Shown here one piece after another: positions 27,295-36,904 of a stretch of DNA of 51,597 bases. The DNA comes from Acidobacteriota bacterium (GTDB lineage Bacteria > Acidobacteriota > Terriglobia > Acidiferrales > UBA7541): assembly GCA_027307115.1 (NCBI GenBank), contig DAHUXN010000066.1, forward strand, positions 1 through 51,597. The letters are read 5' to 3'. The notes under the pieces were generated by a model. That model ran no database searches. It had not been told where the DNA came from and saw only the letters and a program-made list of their open reading frames with translations. Every line of letters starts with the position of its first letter. Positions within the stretch are counted from its first letter, which is position 1. A program made the position numbers and the translations under genes.

Positions 27295-27455
27295 ATGAAC
27301 CGAAAAGGCGAAATTCGAACCTCGAAAATAAATACCAATCCACGCTGAATTGCACTCGTAGCTTTCCGCGGCATCGTTTCGTGAAACGCTGACATTCACA
27401 CGCGCGTCGAATTCCCTGGCGATCGAATTCTCGGGCCAACAGGGAGGGCACATCC

Positions 27456-28379
27456 ATGACGACAGGAGCCAATAGGCGCCGAGGCCCGCTGTGGCTGGCA
27501 ATTATCGCGGCCGTGATTATCGTGGCGTGGGTCACTTTGCCGCCGACGCGGCGGCTGACACAGAGATTCCTTGGGTCGCTGCGGATGCAGAAAGTGCAAG
27601 CCGTGAATGTGAACCTATCGAGTTTCGTCGGCCCGAATGCGAATTCCACGCTGCAGCAGATGGTCACGCAGATGATTTCCGACAAGCTGACCGTCACGGT
27701 GAACGAAAAAGCGCAGACCGCTCCCGATGCCGCGGCGGCGAGCAATCTCGCCGGCTTTCACGTGCAATTGCCCAGCAAGCGCACGGATACGCCCGTGCTT
27801 GACGTCGCGGGTGTCCATGCGTTTGATCTGACGGTTGACCGTGCGCGACTGCAGGCCATTCTGAAAGAAGCCGGCCGGTCGGATCTCTCATTGCCGCAAT
27901 CGATCGACGGCGCGGTGGTCGACGTGAAAATTCCGCGCAGGGTTCGCGCGCGTTACGGCTCTTGCCCCGCACGCCCGAGCGCCACGGCGAATGTCGCGAC
28001 TCCCACGCCTTCCTCGATGCAGTACAACGACTGCGTGATTTTGACAGAAGGTCCCAGTCCCGAAGTTAACGTTCCCTCCGGTTTGGATGTTCGGCAGCTT
28101 GCCGAAATTGGTTTGGAGCTCGCGGGAATGACGCCCGCGCAGGCACAGCAATTCCTGTATACCATCGATTGGAAATCGACGCTGGGAATCTCCATACCGC
28201 GCTTTATGCGCTCGTACGAAGCGGTGAAAGTCAACGGAGTGGAAGGAACTCTGCTCGACATGGCCGGCAGGCGGGGTCCGACGTACACATTGATCTGGGC
28301 GAAAAATGGGACAGTGTATTCGCTCACAGGATTCGGAAACTCGGGCGACGCCGTTGCTCTGGCGAACTCGGTCGAATAA
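27456..28379 (+). CDS. Membrane-anchored protein of unknown function, operon with ABC transporter
   Basis: The 307-residue protein has an N-terminal membrane anchor (PLWLAIIAAVIIVAWVTLP, after a short RRR cytosolic tip) and a large extracytoplasmic part with no family I recognise. It contains a cysteine pair (YGSC..., YNDCVIL) that could form a disulfide, and late segments LRQ-like LDVRQLAEIGLELAGM and YTLIWAKNGTVYSLTGFG that resemble anti-sigma or DUF4367-like surfaces, but this is weak. GGGAGG precedes ATG 27456. The ABC ATPase starts 15 bases downstream in the same frame, so it is probably a periplasmic-side partner of that transporter. Confidence 0.7.
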   Translation: MTTGANRRRGPLWLAIIAAVIIVAWVTLPPTRRLTQRFLGSLRMQKVQAVNVNLSSFVGPNANSTLQQMVTQMISDKLTVTVNEKAQTAPDAAAASNLAGFHVQLPSKRTDTPVLDVAGVHAFDLTVDRARLQAILKEAGRSDLSLPQSIDGAVVDVKIPRRVRARYGSCPARPSATANVATPTPSSMQYNDCVILTEGPSPEVNVPSGLDVRQLAEIGLELAGMTPAQAQQFLYTIDWKSTLGISIPRFMRSYEAVKVNGVEGTLLDMAGRRGPTYTLIWAKNGTVYSLTGFGNSGDAVALANSVE

Positions 28380-28382
28380 ATC

Positions 28383-28388
28383 GAGGAG
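28383..28388 (+). promoter_or_regulatory. Ribosome site that points to a CTG start
   Basis: GAGGAG lies six bases before CTG 28395. No ATG, GTG or TTG stands in a suitable position; the first TTG in frame (28434) has no ribosome site. Confidence 0.55.
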
Positions 28389-28394
28389 AAGCCA

Positions 28395-29321
28395 CTGGCT
28401 GCGTCGAACAACCACGCCATACAAACCGCGGAATTGCGCAAGGAGTACGGAAACAAGGTCGCGGTCCGCAAACTTTCGCTGATGGTGCCGCTGGGGTCGA
28501 TTTTTGGTTTCCTCGGACCGAACGGCGCGGGCAAAAGCACCTCCATCAAAATGCTTCTTGGACTGGTGAAGCCGACCAGCGGAGAAGCATTTGTTCTCGG
28601 CGAGCGCGCCGGCGATGTGGCAGTGCGGCGCAAAATCGGTTTTCTGCCTGAACATTTCCGGTTCTACGACTGGCTGACTCCCGCCGAGCTTCTCCGGCTG
28701 CATGGCCGACTTTGCGGCATGGCGGCGGCAAAGTTGCGCGAACGCATTCCCGTGATGCTCGATCTCGTGGGCCTCACGCCGCACCGCGACAAGCGTGTCC
28801 ACGATTTTTCCAAGGGCATGATGCAACGCATCGGTCTGGCACAGGCGCTCATCCACGAGCCGGAAATTATTTTTCTGGATGAGCCGACTTCCGGCCTCGA
28901 TCCCATGGGGCGGCGGCTCGTGCGCGACGTGATTCGCGCTCAGCGTGAGCGTGGCGCGACCGTGTTCCTGAATTCTCATCTCTTAAGCGAAGTGGAAGTG
29001 ACCTGCGACAACGTCGCTTTCTTGAAGGATGGCGAAGTGGTCGCCGCGAAAGATTTGCACGCGCTGGGCGAAGCAGAAGTCCACGTCGTCGTGCGCGCGC
29101 GCCAGCTATCGCCGCAAGCCATCGCGGGGCTTGCACCCTGGACTACCGCGGCGAGCGTCGAGGGCGAGCAGCTTACGATGACCGCGCGCTCGAGCGACGT
29201 TCTTCCTCACGTCGTCCGCCATTTGGCCGCTTCCGGCGCGGACATTTACTCATTGATTCCCGCACGCGCGTCGCTTGAGGATTTGTTCGTTCGTATCATG
29301 GGCGAAGATCGGGGATTGTGA
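28395..29321 (+). CDS. ABC transporter ATP-binding protein (probable CTG start)
   Basis: This 308-residue ATPase has Walker A GPNGAGKS, signature FSKGMMQRIGLAQAL, Walker B IIFLDEPTSGLDP and H-loop NSHLLSE, plus a C-terminal extension of about 85 residues usual for ABC-2 exporters. It pairs with the permease that starts right after its stop. The first strand of an ABC domain (HAIQTAELRKEYG) lies upstream of the first TTG (28434); including it requires the CTG at 28395, which has GAGGAG six bases upstream. Initiation at the TTG would cut this strand in half. An in-frame TAA at 28377-28379 (the stop of the previous gene) bounds the frame. Confidence 0.88.
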   Translation: MAASNNHAIQTAELRKEYGNKVAVRKLSLMVPLGSIFGFLGPNGAGKSTSIKMLLGLVKPTSGEAFVLGERAGDVAVRRKIGFLPEHFRFYDWLTPAELLRLHGRLCGMAAAKLRERIPVMLDLVGLTPHRDKRVHDFSKGMMQRIGLAQALIHEPEIIFLDEPTSGLDPMGRRLVRDVIRAQRERGATVFLNSHLLSEVEVTCDNVAFLKDGEVVAAKDLHALGEAEVHVVVRARQLSPQAIAGLAPWTTAASVEGEQLTMTARSSDVLPHVVRHLAASGADIYSLIPARASLEDLFVRIMGEDRGL

Positions 29322-30152
29322 ATGGGCTGCTGGGTGATGGCGGGCATCACGTTTCGCGAAGCCGCACGGAAAAAAATCCTGTGGACCGCGCTGCTCGCCG
29401 GGCTCGGATTCTTGGCGCTTTTCGGCATCGCTCTGCACTATCAGATCGAGGATTTTGGCGCTCACTCCTCGGCGCCCTTCATTCGTTACCAAATTTTGAG
29501 CGCCATGCTGATGGTTGGGCTTTACGTCGTGGATTTGCTCGCGGTGGTCATGACGATTTTAACTTCGGTTGACACCATTTCCGGAGAGATCAGTTCCGGC
29601 ACGATTCACGCCATCGCCACCAAACCAATTCCGCGCTGGCAGATTTTAATCGGCAAATGGATTGGCTTCGTCGGCATGATTGCGGGATTTGTGGCCCTCA
29701 CGTTCGGCGGCACGATTGCCGTGGCCTATTGGATGGGAGGCGTGATGCCGGAAAATGCGTTCCATGGAGCGCTGCTCGTGTTTCTGGAATGCCTTCTCGC
29801 GCTCTCTGTCACATTCATGTTCGGCACTTGGTTTTCGACGCTCACCAACGGCGTTATCGTGATTGGGCTGCACGGACTGGCCTTCATGGGCGGCTGGCTC
29901 GAGCAGATGAGCGGGTTCACGGAAAGCGCGCGGCTGGTTGCCGTCGGAGTCGTGACGAGCCTCATCATGCCGAGCGAGTCTATTTGGCGTCGCGCCGCAT
30001 TCGAGATGCAAACGCCGCTCGCCGGTTCGCTCCCCTTTTCGCCATTTGCAAATGTTTCGATACCCAGCCCCACGATGATCGGTTACGCGAGCTTCTACCT
30101 GCTCGTGGCGCTGGGTATCGCGGTCTACCATTTTCATTGGCGCGATCTCTGA
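29322..30152 (+). CDS. ABC transporter permease (ABC-2 type)
   Basis: The 276-residue membrane protein has about six hydrophobic helices with the ABC-2 plan: an N-terminal segment ITFREAARKKILWTALLAG, the amphipathic stretch DTISGEISSGTIHAIATKPIPRWQIL that contacts the ATPase, and a last helix near the C terminus. Its ATG directly abuts the ATPase stop. An in-frame ATG at 29337 (MAGITFREAA) is an alternative start. It completes the unit unknown protein-ATPase-permease; substrate unknown. Confidence 0.85.
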   Translation: MGCWVMAGITFREAARKKILWTALLAGLGFLALFGIALHYQIEDFGAHSSAPFIRYQILSAMLMVGLYVVDLLAVVMTILTSVDTISGEISSGTIHAIATKPIPRWQILIGKWIGFVGMIAGFVALTFGGTIAVAYWMGGVMPENAFHGALLVFLECLLALSVTFMFGTWFSTLTNGVIVIGLHGLAFMGGWLEQMSGFTESARLVAVGVVTSLIMPSESIWRRAAFEMQTPLAGSLPFSPFANVSIPSPTMIGYASFYLLVALGIAVYHFHWRDL

Positions 30153-30286
30153 CCCAAAATTTCAGCGCACCGAAGCCCGTTCCTGCGGGTTGTTCCTCCG
30201 TGCCCTTCGTTTCAGGCGTTTTTGCAGCACCGAATTGTCTGCGTCGTAATGCGTAAAGCATTATGTGTACAGCGCACGTCGGCGTC

Positions 30287-30314
30287 TTGACGTTCATAGC
30301 CATCATGCTAGAGT
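30287..30314 (+). promoter_or_regulatory. Promoter for the TonB-dependent receptor
   Basis: TTGACG (30287-30292), 16 bases, then TAGAGT (30309-30314) with an extended TGC just before it. Transcription would start near 30321, leaving a 36-base leader that carries AGGAGGGA. Confidence 0.55.
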
Positions 30315-30356
30315 AACCATCAACCGGGGAATGCTCTTGTCCAGGAGGGAAAATTT

Positions 30357-33300
30357 ATGAAGTCAGTCAACTTGCTGGTTTGCATGTTGGTCTGCCTGCT
30401 GCTGGGAGCTAGCGCGGCGCGCGCGCAAGGCGTGGGCGCCTCTGGCAATATCAACGGAACCGTGACGGATCCTTCCGGCGCAGCTGTACCCAATGCAGCG
30501 ATCACCGCTGTCGAAATCGACAAAGGCATTCAGCATACCGCTGTGAGCGACGACACCGGCCGGTATCAATTCATTGGCCTGCCCCCGGCGATTTACAACG
30601 TGACCGCGAAGATTTCTGGTTTTCAGACCGTGATGCAGAAGGGCGTGGTTGTCACCGTCGGCGGAACGGCGCTTGTTGATTTTCAGTTGACGGTGGCGAC
30701 CGCAGCGCAAACGGTCGAGGTCAGCGCGCAACCCCCCGTAGTCGAAACGCAGCGCGGCAGCGAAGCAGACACGTTGACCGACCGCTATATCGCCGACCTT
30801 CCGATTGACCGCCGCGATTATCTGACGTTCACATTGCTTATGCCCGGCGTATCGAATTCCACGCGCCTCGCCGATGACCAGGATTTTCGCGTCAAGCAAA
30901 CGCCGCAAAGCGGTCTTTCTTTTTATGGAAGCAATGGCAGGGGAAACAGCGTCACAATCGACGGCGGCGAAGCCGGAGACGATGCCGGAGGCGTGCGCCT
31001 CACACTTAGCCAGGATGCGGTTCAGGAATTCCAGGTGAACCGCAGCAACTACGCCGCGGATTTGGGCGGAGCCACCGGCGCGAGCATTAACATCGTTTCT
31101 AAATCCGGCACGAACGACGTGCATGGCAGCCTCTACGGCTATTTCCGCAACGATGCCATGGACGCGCGCGACCCGTTCGCCTTCAGCCAGGCTCTGCTGC
31201 CCACGAGCACATTTTCCTTCACCGCGCAGGGCCAGCCGGTCAAGAATTCGTTGAGCCGGTATCAATACGGCGGAGCGCTGGGCTTCCCGATTCACAAAGA
31301 CAAGACCTTCCTCTTCGTCTCATTCGAAGGCTTGCTGCAAAATTCGCAGAATGCGGTGCCGCTCCTGACGAACAGTTTCATTTTTGCGGGTCCCACAGCG
31401 GCGGCGCCGACAACTTTTGCGCCCAACGATCCGCGCGCTGGGCAACAAGCGATTGTCACGGGGCTGGTTACCGAGCCAGGAAATCCGACCGTGCCTTGCC
31501 TCAACAATCCCAATGGCACGATTACATTCTTGCCCGCGCAAACCTGCGCTGGCGCGCTTCAAAGCGGTTTAACCGTCAGCCCCGTCACTGGTCTGACGGC
31601 GGTGCAGAACGGCCTGAACAATTTTCTGATCAATCAGTTTGAAACCAATGGCGGCCTGTTCAACTACAACACGCGCCAATACCTCGCATCCGGGCGCCTC
31701 GATCACCATTTCAATGATGCGAATCAGGTGTCGTTCAATTACCGGTATGGGCACGACTTGGAGGAGTCGCCCGACGTGCAGTCGCTCACCGGCTTCTCGG
31801 CGGGCAGTTCAACACGCACCTATGACAGCACCATGCTCGGTTCGTGGTATCACGGGTTCAGCCCAACCGCCGAGAATGAAGCCCGCGTTCAGTGGGACTA
31901 CGAGAGCTTCAACGTGATTCCCAACGAACCCGGAGAAGTTGGCCTGCAAATTCCCGGCTTTGCGAACAATCTGGGCACCAACATCTTCCTGCCCAACCTG
32001 ACCATCCTGCGCCGCTACGAATTCACGGATAACATCACGCTGATCCGCGGCCATCACACCATGAAGTTCGGCGGCACCGAACTTCTCCGTGGCAACCATA
32101 CCGAATCGCACACATTTTTTCCGGGCCGCTTTGTTTTCGGTTCCTTGCCCGGTCTTATCCTCAGCCCGTGCTTTGCCCCTTCTTCCGGTTCGACGCCGAA
32201 TCCTTGCGGTTTGGTGTCGCCGGGAGCCAGCCTCAATTCGCTGCAGTCAACTTCGCTGGGACTGCCCCAGTTGTTTCAGCAAGGCTTCGGGAACCCTTCA
32301 TATCCCGGATATACACGTCCGTTGACCGCGATGTATTGGCAGGACGCCTGGCAATTGCGCCCCAATTTCACCTTGAATTACGGGGTTAGATATCAGATCG
32401 ACAAGCAATTCCTACCCTTGAATACCGAGTATCGCGATTTTGCCCCGCGCATATCGTTCGCGTGGGATCCGTTCAACGACCACAAGACCGTCATCCGCGG
32501 AGGTTACGGGATTTTCTACGGGCCGATTGACGCCCAGATTCCTCAAGTGGACTTGAGCCTGGGTGTGTTGAACAAAGATTACAGCACCGTGGAGAATCAG
32601 AACAACAAACAGCAAGTGCCCGATCAAGTCAACAATGTCGTTGCCACTTGCGGGATTGCTTTTGCGGGTTCGCCGTTTATCGGGAATGGCAGCAGCCCTT
32701 GCACGCGCTTCATTTCCATTTATATTGATCCGCTTACGCCGAGCGGTGTTCCGGGTCTGCAGAATTCCGCCGTTGTTTTCCAGTCGCTCTTCGGCGCGGG
32801 CAAGATTCAGTGCACCACTCCATCAGCGGGAAATCAAGCCTGCATCACGCCTGCGGACGTCGCGCCATTTGGGATTCGCGTGGCCAACAGCGGCGCGCTA
32901 TCGCCTCTGCAAGTGATTTTCAGCAATCCTCCGAATTACAAGACTCCCTACGCGCAGCAAGCCTCGCTGGGCATCGAACGTGAAATCGCCACCGGCCTGT
33001 CCGTTTCCATCAGCGGAATTTATTCGCACACTCAGCGCCTCCCAGTTGCGATCGACACCAATCTGCTGCCCGCGCCGTTCACCACCTTGCCCCTTGCCAA
33101 TGGCCAGAATGTTTCCTACCGCAATTGGAACACCAGCCCGGCAACTGACCCGCTCGGTGGCACGGAGCCCGGCGGACTCCCCTGCGCGCCGACCGTAGCA
33201 AACCCCCTCGCGCCCTTCGCTTGTTTTGTGAATCCGCTGATCGTGCAAAATAACCAGTACACCTCCGCGGCCTCCGCGCTATACGAAGGCGGCATCCTCG

Positions 33301-33920
33301 AGGTCAAAAAACGCTTTGGCAATCACTACACCGTGTTTGGGAGTTACACCTACAGCAAGGCCTATGACACCTCGACCGATTTCAACTCTGACTACGGCCC
33401 GCAGGACCCCACCAACCTGGGCCTCGACCGCGCTCTTTCGGAATTCGACGAGCGCCACAAAGTCGTCCTCGCCGGCGTCTTCGACAGCCCCTGGACCGAG
33501 AGCATTCTTTCCGGCTTCGAGCTTTCCCCAATTTTTTCGTATCACAGCGGCCACCCGTTCAATTTGCTCGCCGGCGGCGAAGTGAACGGCAACAATCACA
33601 TCACCAACGAGCGTCCCATCGGCGCGCCGCGCAATTCCGGCCTGGGTCCCAACTACATCGATTTCGATATGCGCCTGAGCTGGCAGCACAAAATCAGCGA
33701 AAGAACCAATCTGCAACTCACCGTCGAAGGATTCAATCTCGCCAACCGCACGAATTATGCCAGCGTGAACAACGAAGTCAGCCCGCTTTTCGGCTTCGCT
33801 CCCGGGTTCACGACGTTCAACGTGCACGGCAGCGCGGCTCTTTCGCCGAGCCAGCCATTGGCTTTCACTTCGGCGCTTCCGAAGCGCCAGATCCAGTTGG
33901 GGCTTCGTTTCAGCTTCTAG
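30357..33920 (+). CDS. Oar-like TonB-dependent receptor with carboxypeptidase-regulatory domain
   Basis: The 1187-residue outer-membrane protein has a signal peptide (1-23, ending SAARA), a carboxypeptidase-regulatory-like Ig fold at residues 27-110 (GTVTDPSGAAVPNAAITAV..., YNVTAKISGFQTV), a plug-like region (about 120-240, with DLPIDRRDYLTFTLLMPGV and the SGTNDVHGSLYGYFRN segment), and a long beta-barrel ending in the canonical C-terminal Phe (RFSF). This architecture is greatly expanded in Acidobacteria and is usually linked to uptake of complex carbohydrates or peptides; the ligand is unknown. AGGAGGGA lies six bases before the ATG. It stands alone with its own promoter, with no TonB or periplasmic partner beside it. 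Confidence 0.92.
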   Translation: MKSVNLLVCMLVCLLLGASAARAQGVGASGNINGTVTDPSGAAVPNAAITAVEIDKGIQHTAVSDDTGRYQFIGLPPAIYNVTAKISGFQTVMQKGVVVTVGGTALVDFQLTVATAAQTVEVSAQPPVVETQRGSEADTLTDRYIADLPIDRRDYLTFTLLMPGVSNSTRLADDQDFRVKQTPQSGLSFYGSNGRGNSVTIDGGEAGDDAGGVRLTLSQDAVQEFQVNRSNYAADLGGATGASINIVSKSGTNDVHGSLYGYFRNDAMDARDPFAFSQALLPTSTFSFTAQGQPVKNSLSRYQYGGALGFPIHKDKTFLFVSFEGLLQNSQNAVPLLTNSFIFAGPTAAAPTTFAPNDPRAGQQAIVTGLVTEPGNPTVPCLNNPNGTITFLPAQTCAGALQSGLTVSPVTGLTAVQNGLNNFLINQFETNGGLFNYNTRQYLASGRLDHHFNDANQVSFNYRYGHDLEESPDVQSLTGFSAGSSTRTYDSTMLGSWYHGFSPTAENEARVQWDYESFNVIPNEPGEVGLQIPGFANNLGTNIFLPNLTILRRYEFTDNITLIRGHHTMKFGGTELLRGNHTESHTFFPGRFVFGSLPGLILSPCFAPSSGSTPNPCGLVSPGASLNSLQSTSLGLPQLFQQGFGNPSYPGYTRPLTAMYWQDAWQLRPNFTLNYGVRYQIDKQFLPLNTEYRDFAPRISFAWDPFNDHKTVIRGGYGIFYGPIDAQIPQVDLSLGVLNKDYSTVENQNNKQQVPDQVNNVVATCGIAFAGSPFIGNGSSPCTRFISIYIDPLTPSGVPGLQNSAVVFQSLFGAGKIQCTTPSAGNQACITPADVAPFGIRVANSGALSPLQVIFSNPPNYKTPYAQQASLGIEREIATGLSVSISGIYSHTQRLPVAIDTNLLPAPFTTLPLANGQNVSYRNWNTSPATDPLGGTEPGGLPCAPTVANPLAPFACFVNPLIVQNNQYTSAASALYEGGILEVKKRFGNHYTVFGSYTYSKAYDTSTDFNSDYGPQDPTNLGLDRALSEFDERHKVVLAGVFDSPWTESILSGFELSPIFSYHSGHPFNLLAGGEVNGNNHITNERPIGAPRNSGLGPNYIDFDMRLSWQHKISERTNLQLTVEGFNLANRTNYASVNNEVSPLFGFAPGFTTFNVHGSAALSPSQPLAFTSALPKRQIQLGLRFSF

Positions 33921-33928
33921 TTTGTGGT

Positions 33929-34003
33929 CATCGCACGCGCTCCCGCGATGCGTTGCTCGGATCTCGCGGGACTGCGCCCGATACATGTGAATCCAGCATG
34001 TAT
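33929..34003 (+). promoter_or_regulatory. Three inverted repeats before the MDR oxidoreductase
   Basis: CATCGC (33929-33934) pairs with GCGATG (33945-33950). CCCGCGA (33942-33948) pairs with TCGCGGG (33964-33970), so these two hairpins exclude each other. ATACATG (33981-33987) then pairs perfectly with CATGTAT (33997-34003), ending one base before the GAGG ribosome site. The set could be an operator or an RNA switch. Confidence 0.4.
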
Positions 34004-34011
34004 GAGGCCGC

Positions 34012-35022
34012 ATGAATTTGATCAATCACAAATTTGAACTCGCCGCCCGCCCCGTCGGCGTGCCGAAACGGAGCGACTGGAATTACAAGCAAGAATCCGT
34101 GCGCAACCTCGCCGATGGCGAGCTTCTCGTAAAAATTCTCTACATCTCGCTTGACCCTGCCATGCGGGGCTGGATGAACGACAGCAAATCATATGTCCCG
34201 CCGGTCGCCATTGGCGAAACAATGCGCGCCCTGGCACTCGGCCGCGTCCTCGCCTCCAAAAACGCCAGCTTCGCTGTAGGCGATCACGTTTACGGCCCAT
34301 TGGGCGTGCAGGAATTCGCCATAACCAACGGCGGCGCGATCATAAAAGTTGACCCTCGGGTCGCACCTCTTCCCGTCTATCTTGGCGTTCTCGGAATGCC
34401 GGGAATGACCGCTTATTTTGCGCTGCTGGAGGTGGGGAAGCCGCAACCGGGACAAACCGTGGTCGTGTCCGGTGCTGCCGGAGCCGTGGGCAGCGTGGTC
34501 GGACAGATCGCGAAAATCAAAGACTGCCGTGCGGTAGGTATCGCCGGCGGCGCGAAGAAGTGCCAATACATCGTGAAGGAACTCGGCTTCGACGCCGCCA
34601 TTGATTACAAAACCGAACCCGTCGCAAAGGCCCTGCAGAATCACTGCCCCAGAGGGATTGACGTTTATTTTGACAACGTCGGCGGCGACATTCTGGATGC
34701 CGCGCTCACGCAGCTCGCCCGCGGCGCGCGCGTCGTCATCTGCGGCGCCATTTCGCAGTACAACAACACTACGCCCACCAAAGGCCCATCCAACTATTTG
34801 TCATTGTTGGTAAATCGCGCCAGCATGATTGGCTTCCTGGTCTCCGACTACGCCAGCCGCTTCGCCGAAGCCGCTCGCGAAATGGCCGGCTGGATCGCCT
34901 CTGGCAAACTCAAATCGCGCGAAGACATCGTCGAGGGCCTCGACAAATTTCCCGAAACGCTCCTCAAGCTCTTCACCGGCGAGAACTTCGGCAAGCTCAT
35001 CCTCAAGCTCCCCGAATCATAG
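34012..35022 (+). CDS. Zinc-free NADP-dependent MDR oxidoreductase (curcumin-reductase/YncB type)
   Basis: The 336-residue protein belongs to the quinone-reductase-like branch of medium-chain dehydrogenases. It has DPAMRGWMNDSKSYVPP near the N terminus, typical of alkenal, curcumin and prostaglandin reductases, the glycine-rich nucleotide motif SGAAGAVGSVVGQ and FDNVGGDILDAAL; the structural zinc cysteines are absent. It should reduce activated double bonds with NADPH. GAGG lies four bases before ATG 34012, and the short upstream region is packed with inverted repeats. It is monocistronic and points toward the convergent tRNA gene. Confidence 0.9.
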   Translation: MNLINHKFELAARPVGVPKRSDWNYKQESVRNLADGELLVKILYISLDPAMRGWMNDSKSYVPPVAIGETMRALALGRVLASKNASFAVGDHVYGPLGVQEFAITNGGAIIKVDPRVAPLPVYLGVLGMPGMTAYFALLEVGKPQPGQTVVVSGAAGAVGSVVGQIAKIKDCRAVGIAGGAKKCQYIVKELGFDAAIDYKTEPVAKALQNHCPRGIDVYFDNVGGDILDAALTQLARGARVVICGAISQYNNTTPTKGPSNYLSLLVNRASMIGFLVSDYASRFAEAAREMAGWIASGKLKSREDIVEGLDKFPETLLKLFTGENFGKLILKLPES

Positions 35023-35183
35023 CGTCCTTAAAGCACTCGGCATCTCTTTGCGCTGTCATTCCGAGGCGAAGCCACCTTTGACCGCCGAGGAATCTACGGA
35101 TGTCTTGGTCCTTTGCAAACTGCGGGCTTCTCGCGCCAATTGAAACGACGGCAAGATCCCTTTTTCAGCAGCTTCTAAACAAT

Positions 35184-35259
<76 letters not shown>

Positions 35260-35509
35260 CGCAGTCATAATCGGTTGATGTTATATCGAATTGAAAGAAT
35301 TCAGTGGAAGATTCGCACGCCCTAAGCCGGAGCACGCGCAGCAAGTTTGGAGTGGTTCTACTCCGTTTCCATTCTCGGTCAGTTGTCTCACCATCACAAC
35401 TACGCTTGCCATCATCCGAGCTTTCATCCAAATGACGATTTCTGTGAGATGATTCCGCCGGCGCGGGGCAACTGCAGGCTCGGCGCGCGTATAGAAGGGG
35501 CTTCTGCGG

Positions 35510-36805
35510 ATGTCCGATACCGCGGTGAATGCGAGAGCGATCGAGAAGCCGCCGCCGTCACGTGCGCGGCGCTGGATTATCCTCGCAGTGATCGGCATCG
35601 CCTCATACGGGGGCTACTACGCATTCGACTACATTGCGCCGCTCGCGCCGCTGCTCAGCCGCCAACTGCACTTCTCGAATACTGATATTGGGTGGATGCA
35701 GGCCGTCTATAGCGTTCCGAACATTGTCGCCATGCTCATCGCTGGCGTAATGATCGACCGTTTGGGCACGCGGAAGTCGCTTTCGATTTTCAGCGTGCTG
35801 GTCTTCGCCGGACTGGTCATCACCGCGCTCAGCCCGCGGCTGGGCGTCATGCTCATGGGACGATTGCTCGTCGGCGCGGGAGGCGAAGCGCTGCAGCTCA
35901 CTGCGAACGTGGGCGTGGCTCGTTGGTTCTGGCACGATGGATTGAGCTTGGCGTACGGTCTCCGGGCATCGGCGGCTCGCCTCGGTTCGTTCAGTGCGGA
36001 AGTCTCGCCAGCTTGGGCGCCCCAAGCGTATACGTACTGGCGCTGGCCTCTCCTGATCGGTGTCGGTTTCGGCGCGCTGTGTCTACTCGGTGCCGTGCTC
36101 TACGGGAAGCTCGATGCGCGCGGCGAGCGGCGATTCACTCTGGGACATACCGCGCGAACCACGAAAATCCCGTTCGCCGAAGTGTTCCAGTTCAATCAGT
36201 CGTTCTGGCTGATTGCGGCGCTATGCGTCACCTTTTACGGCTGCATCTTCCCGTTTGAGACATTCGGACAGAAATTCTTGATCGAGGCGCGGCACGTCAC
36301 GCCGCAAACCGCGGCGCTGCTGGTGGGCATGGAACCGTTTTTTTCGCTCGTCGGCATGCCGATCTTCGGCCTGCTCGTAGATCGCTACGCGCACCGATCG
36401 CTGCTGATGATGTTCGGCTCACTCCTGATCGTGCCCGTTTTTCCCATGTTGGGCTTCACCAACATCTCCCCGGTGATCCCGATGGCGATGATGGGCGTGG
36501 CGTTCGCGTTGGTTCCGGCGGTGATGTGGCCGGCGCTCGTCTACGTGGTGGACAAGTCGCGTCTCGGCCTAGCCAACGGCATGTTGGACACGGTGCAGCA
36601 ACTCGGGCTCGTGGTCATCAATCTGCTGATCGGATGGGCGAACGATCACTGGCTGGCGAGCGCAACCAACGCGGTCGGCTACCATGCCGGTTTGTTGATG
36701 TTCACGGCGATTGCGGTGCTCGCCGTGATTTGCGCGTTCGCTTTGTGGCGCGTGGAAACGGGTCGATCTTCGCACGGATTGGAGACGATCACGACGCGGC
36801 TGTGA
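35510..36805 (+). CDS. MFS transporter
   Basis: The 431-residue carrier has twelve hydrophobic segments in two halves joined by a charged cytosolic loop around residues 200-225, and the MFS motif A variant DRLGTRKS between helices 2 and 3; the second half repeats it as VDRYAHRS. It most resembles organic-anion or peptide-like carriers of the major facilitator superfamily. The ATG follows AAGGGG at nine bases. It heads a run of five co-directional genes (35.5-40.9 kb), so it is probably the uptake system for the compound that the next four enzymes degrade (inference). Confidence 0.88.
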   Translation: MSDTAVNARAIEKPPPSRARRWIILAVIGIASYGGYYAFDYIAPLAPLLSRQLHFSNTDIGWMQAVYSVPNIVAMLIAGVMIDRLGTRKSLSIFSVLVFAGLVITALSPRLGVMLMGRLLVGAGGEALQLTANVGVARWFWHDGLSLAYGLRASAARLGSFSAEVSPAWAPQAYTYWRWPLLIGVGFGALCLLGAVLYGKLDARGERRFTLGHTARTTKIPFAEVFQFNQSFWLIAALCVTFYGCIFPFETFGQKFLIEARHVTPQTAALLVGMEPFFSLVGMPIFGLLVDRYAHRSLLMMFGSLLIVPVFPMLGFTNISPVIPMAMMGVAFALVPAVMWPALVYVVDKSRLGLANGMLDTVQQLGLVVINLLIGWANDHWLASATNAVGYHAGLLMFTAIAVLAVICAFALWRVETGRSSHGLETITTRL

Positions 36806-36904
36806 CTCTTGGCGCGCACGTTTTCGCTTGCACTGGAATTTACGCGGATCGCGCCAACCTTGACGAGGGCGTTCAGCGTGGCTTAGAGTTTGCGCACAAC
36901 GCAA

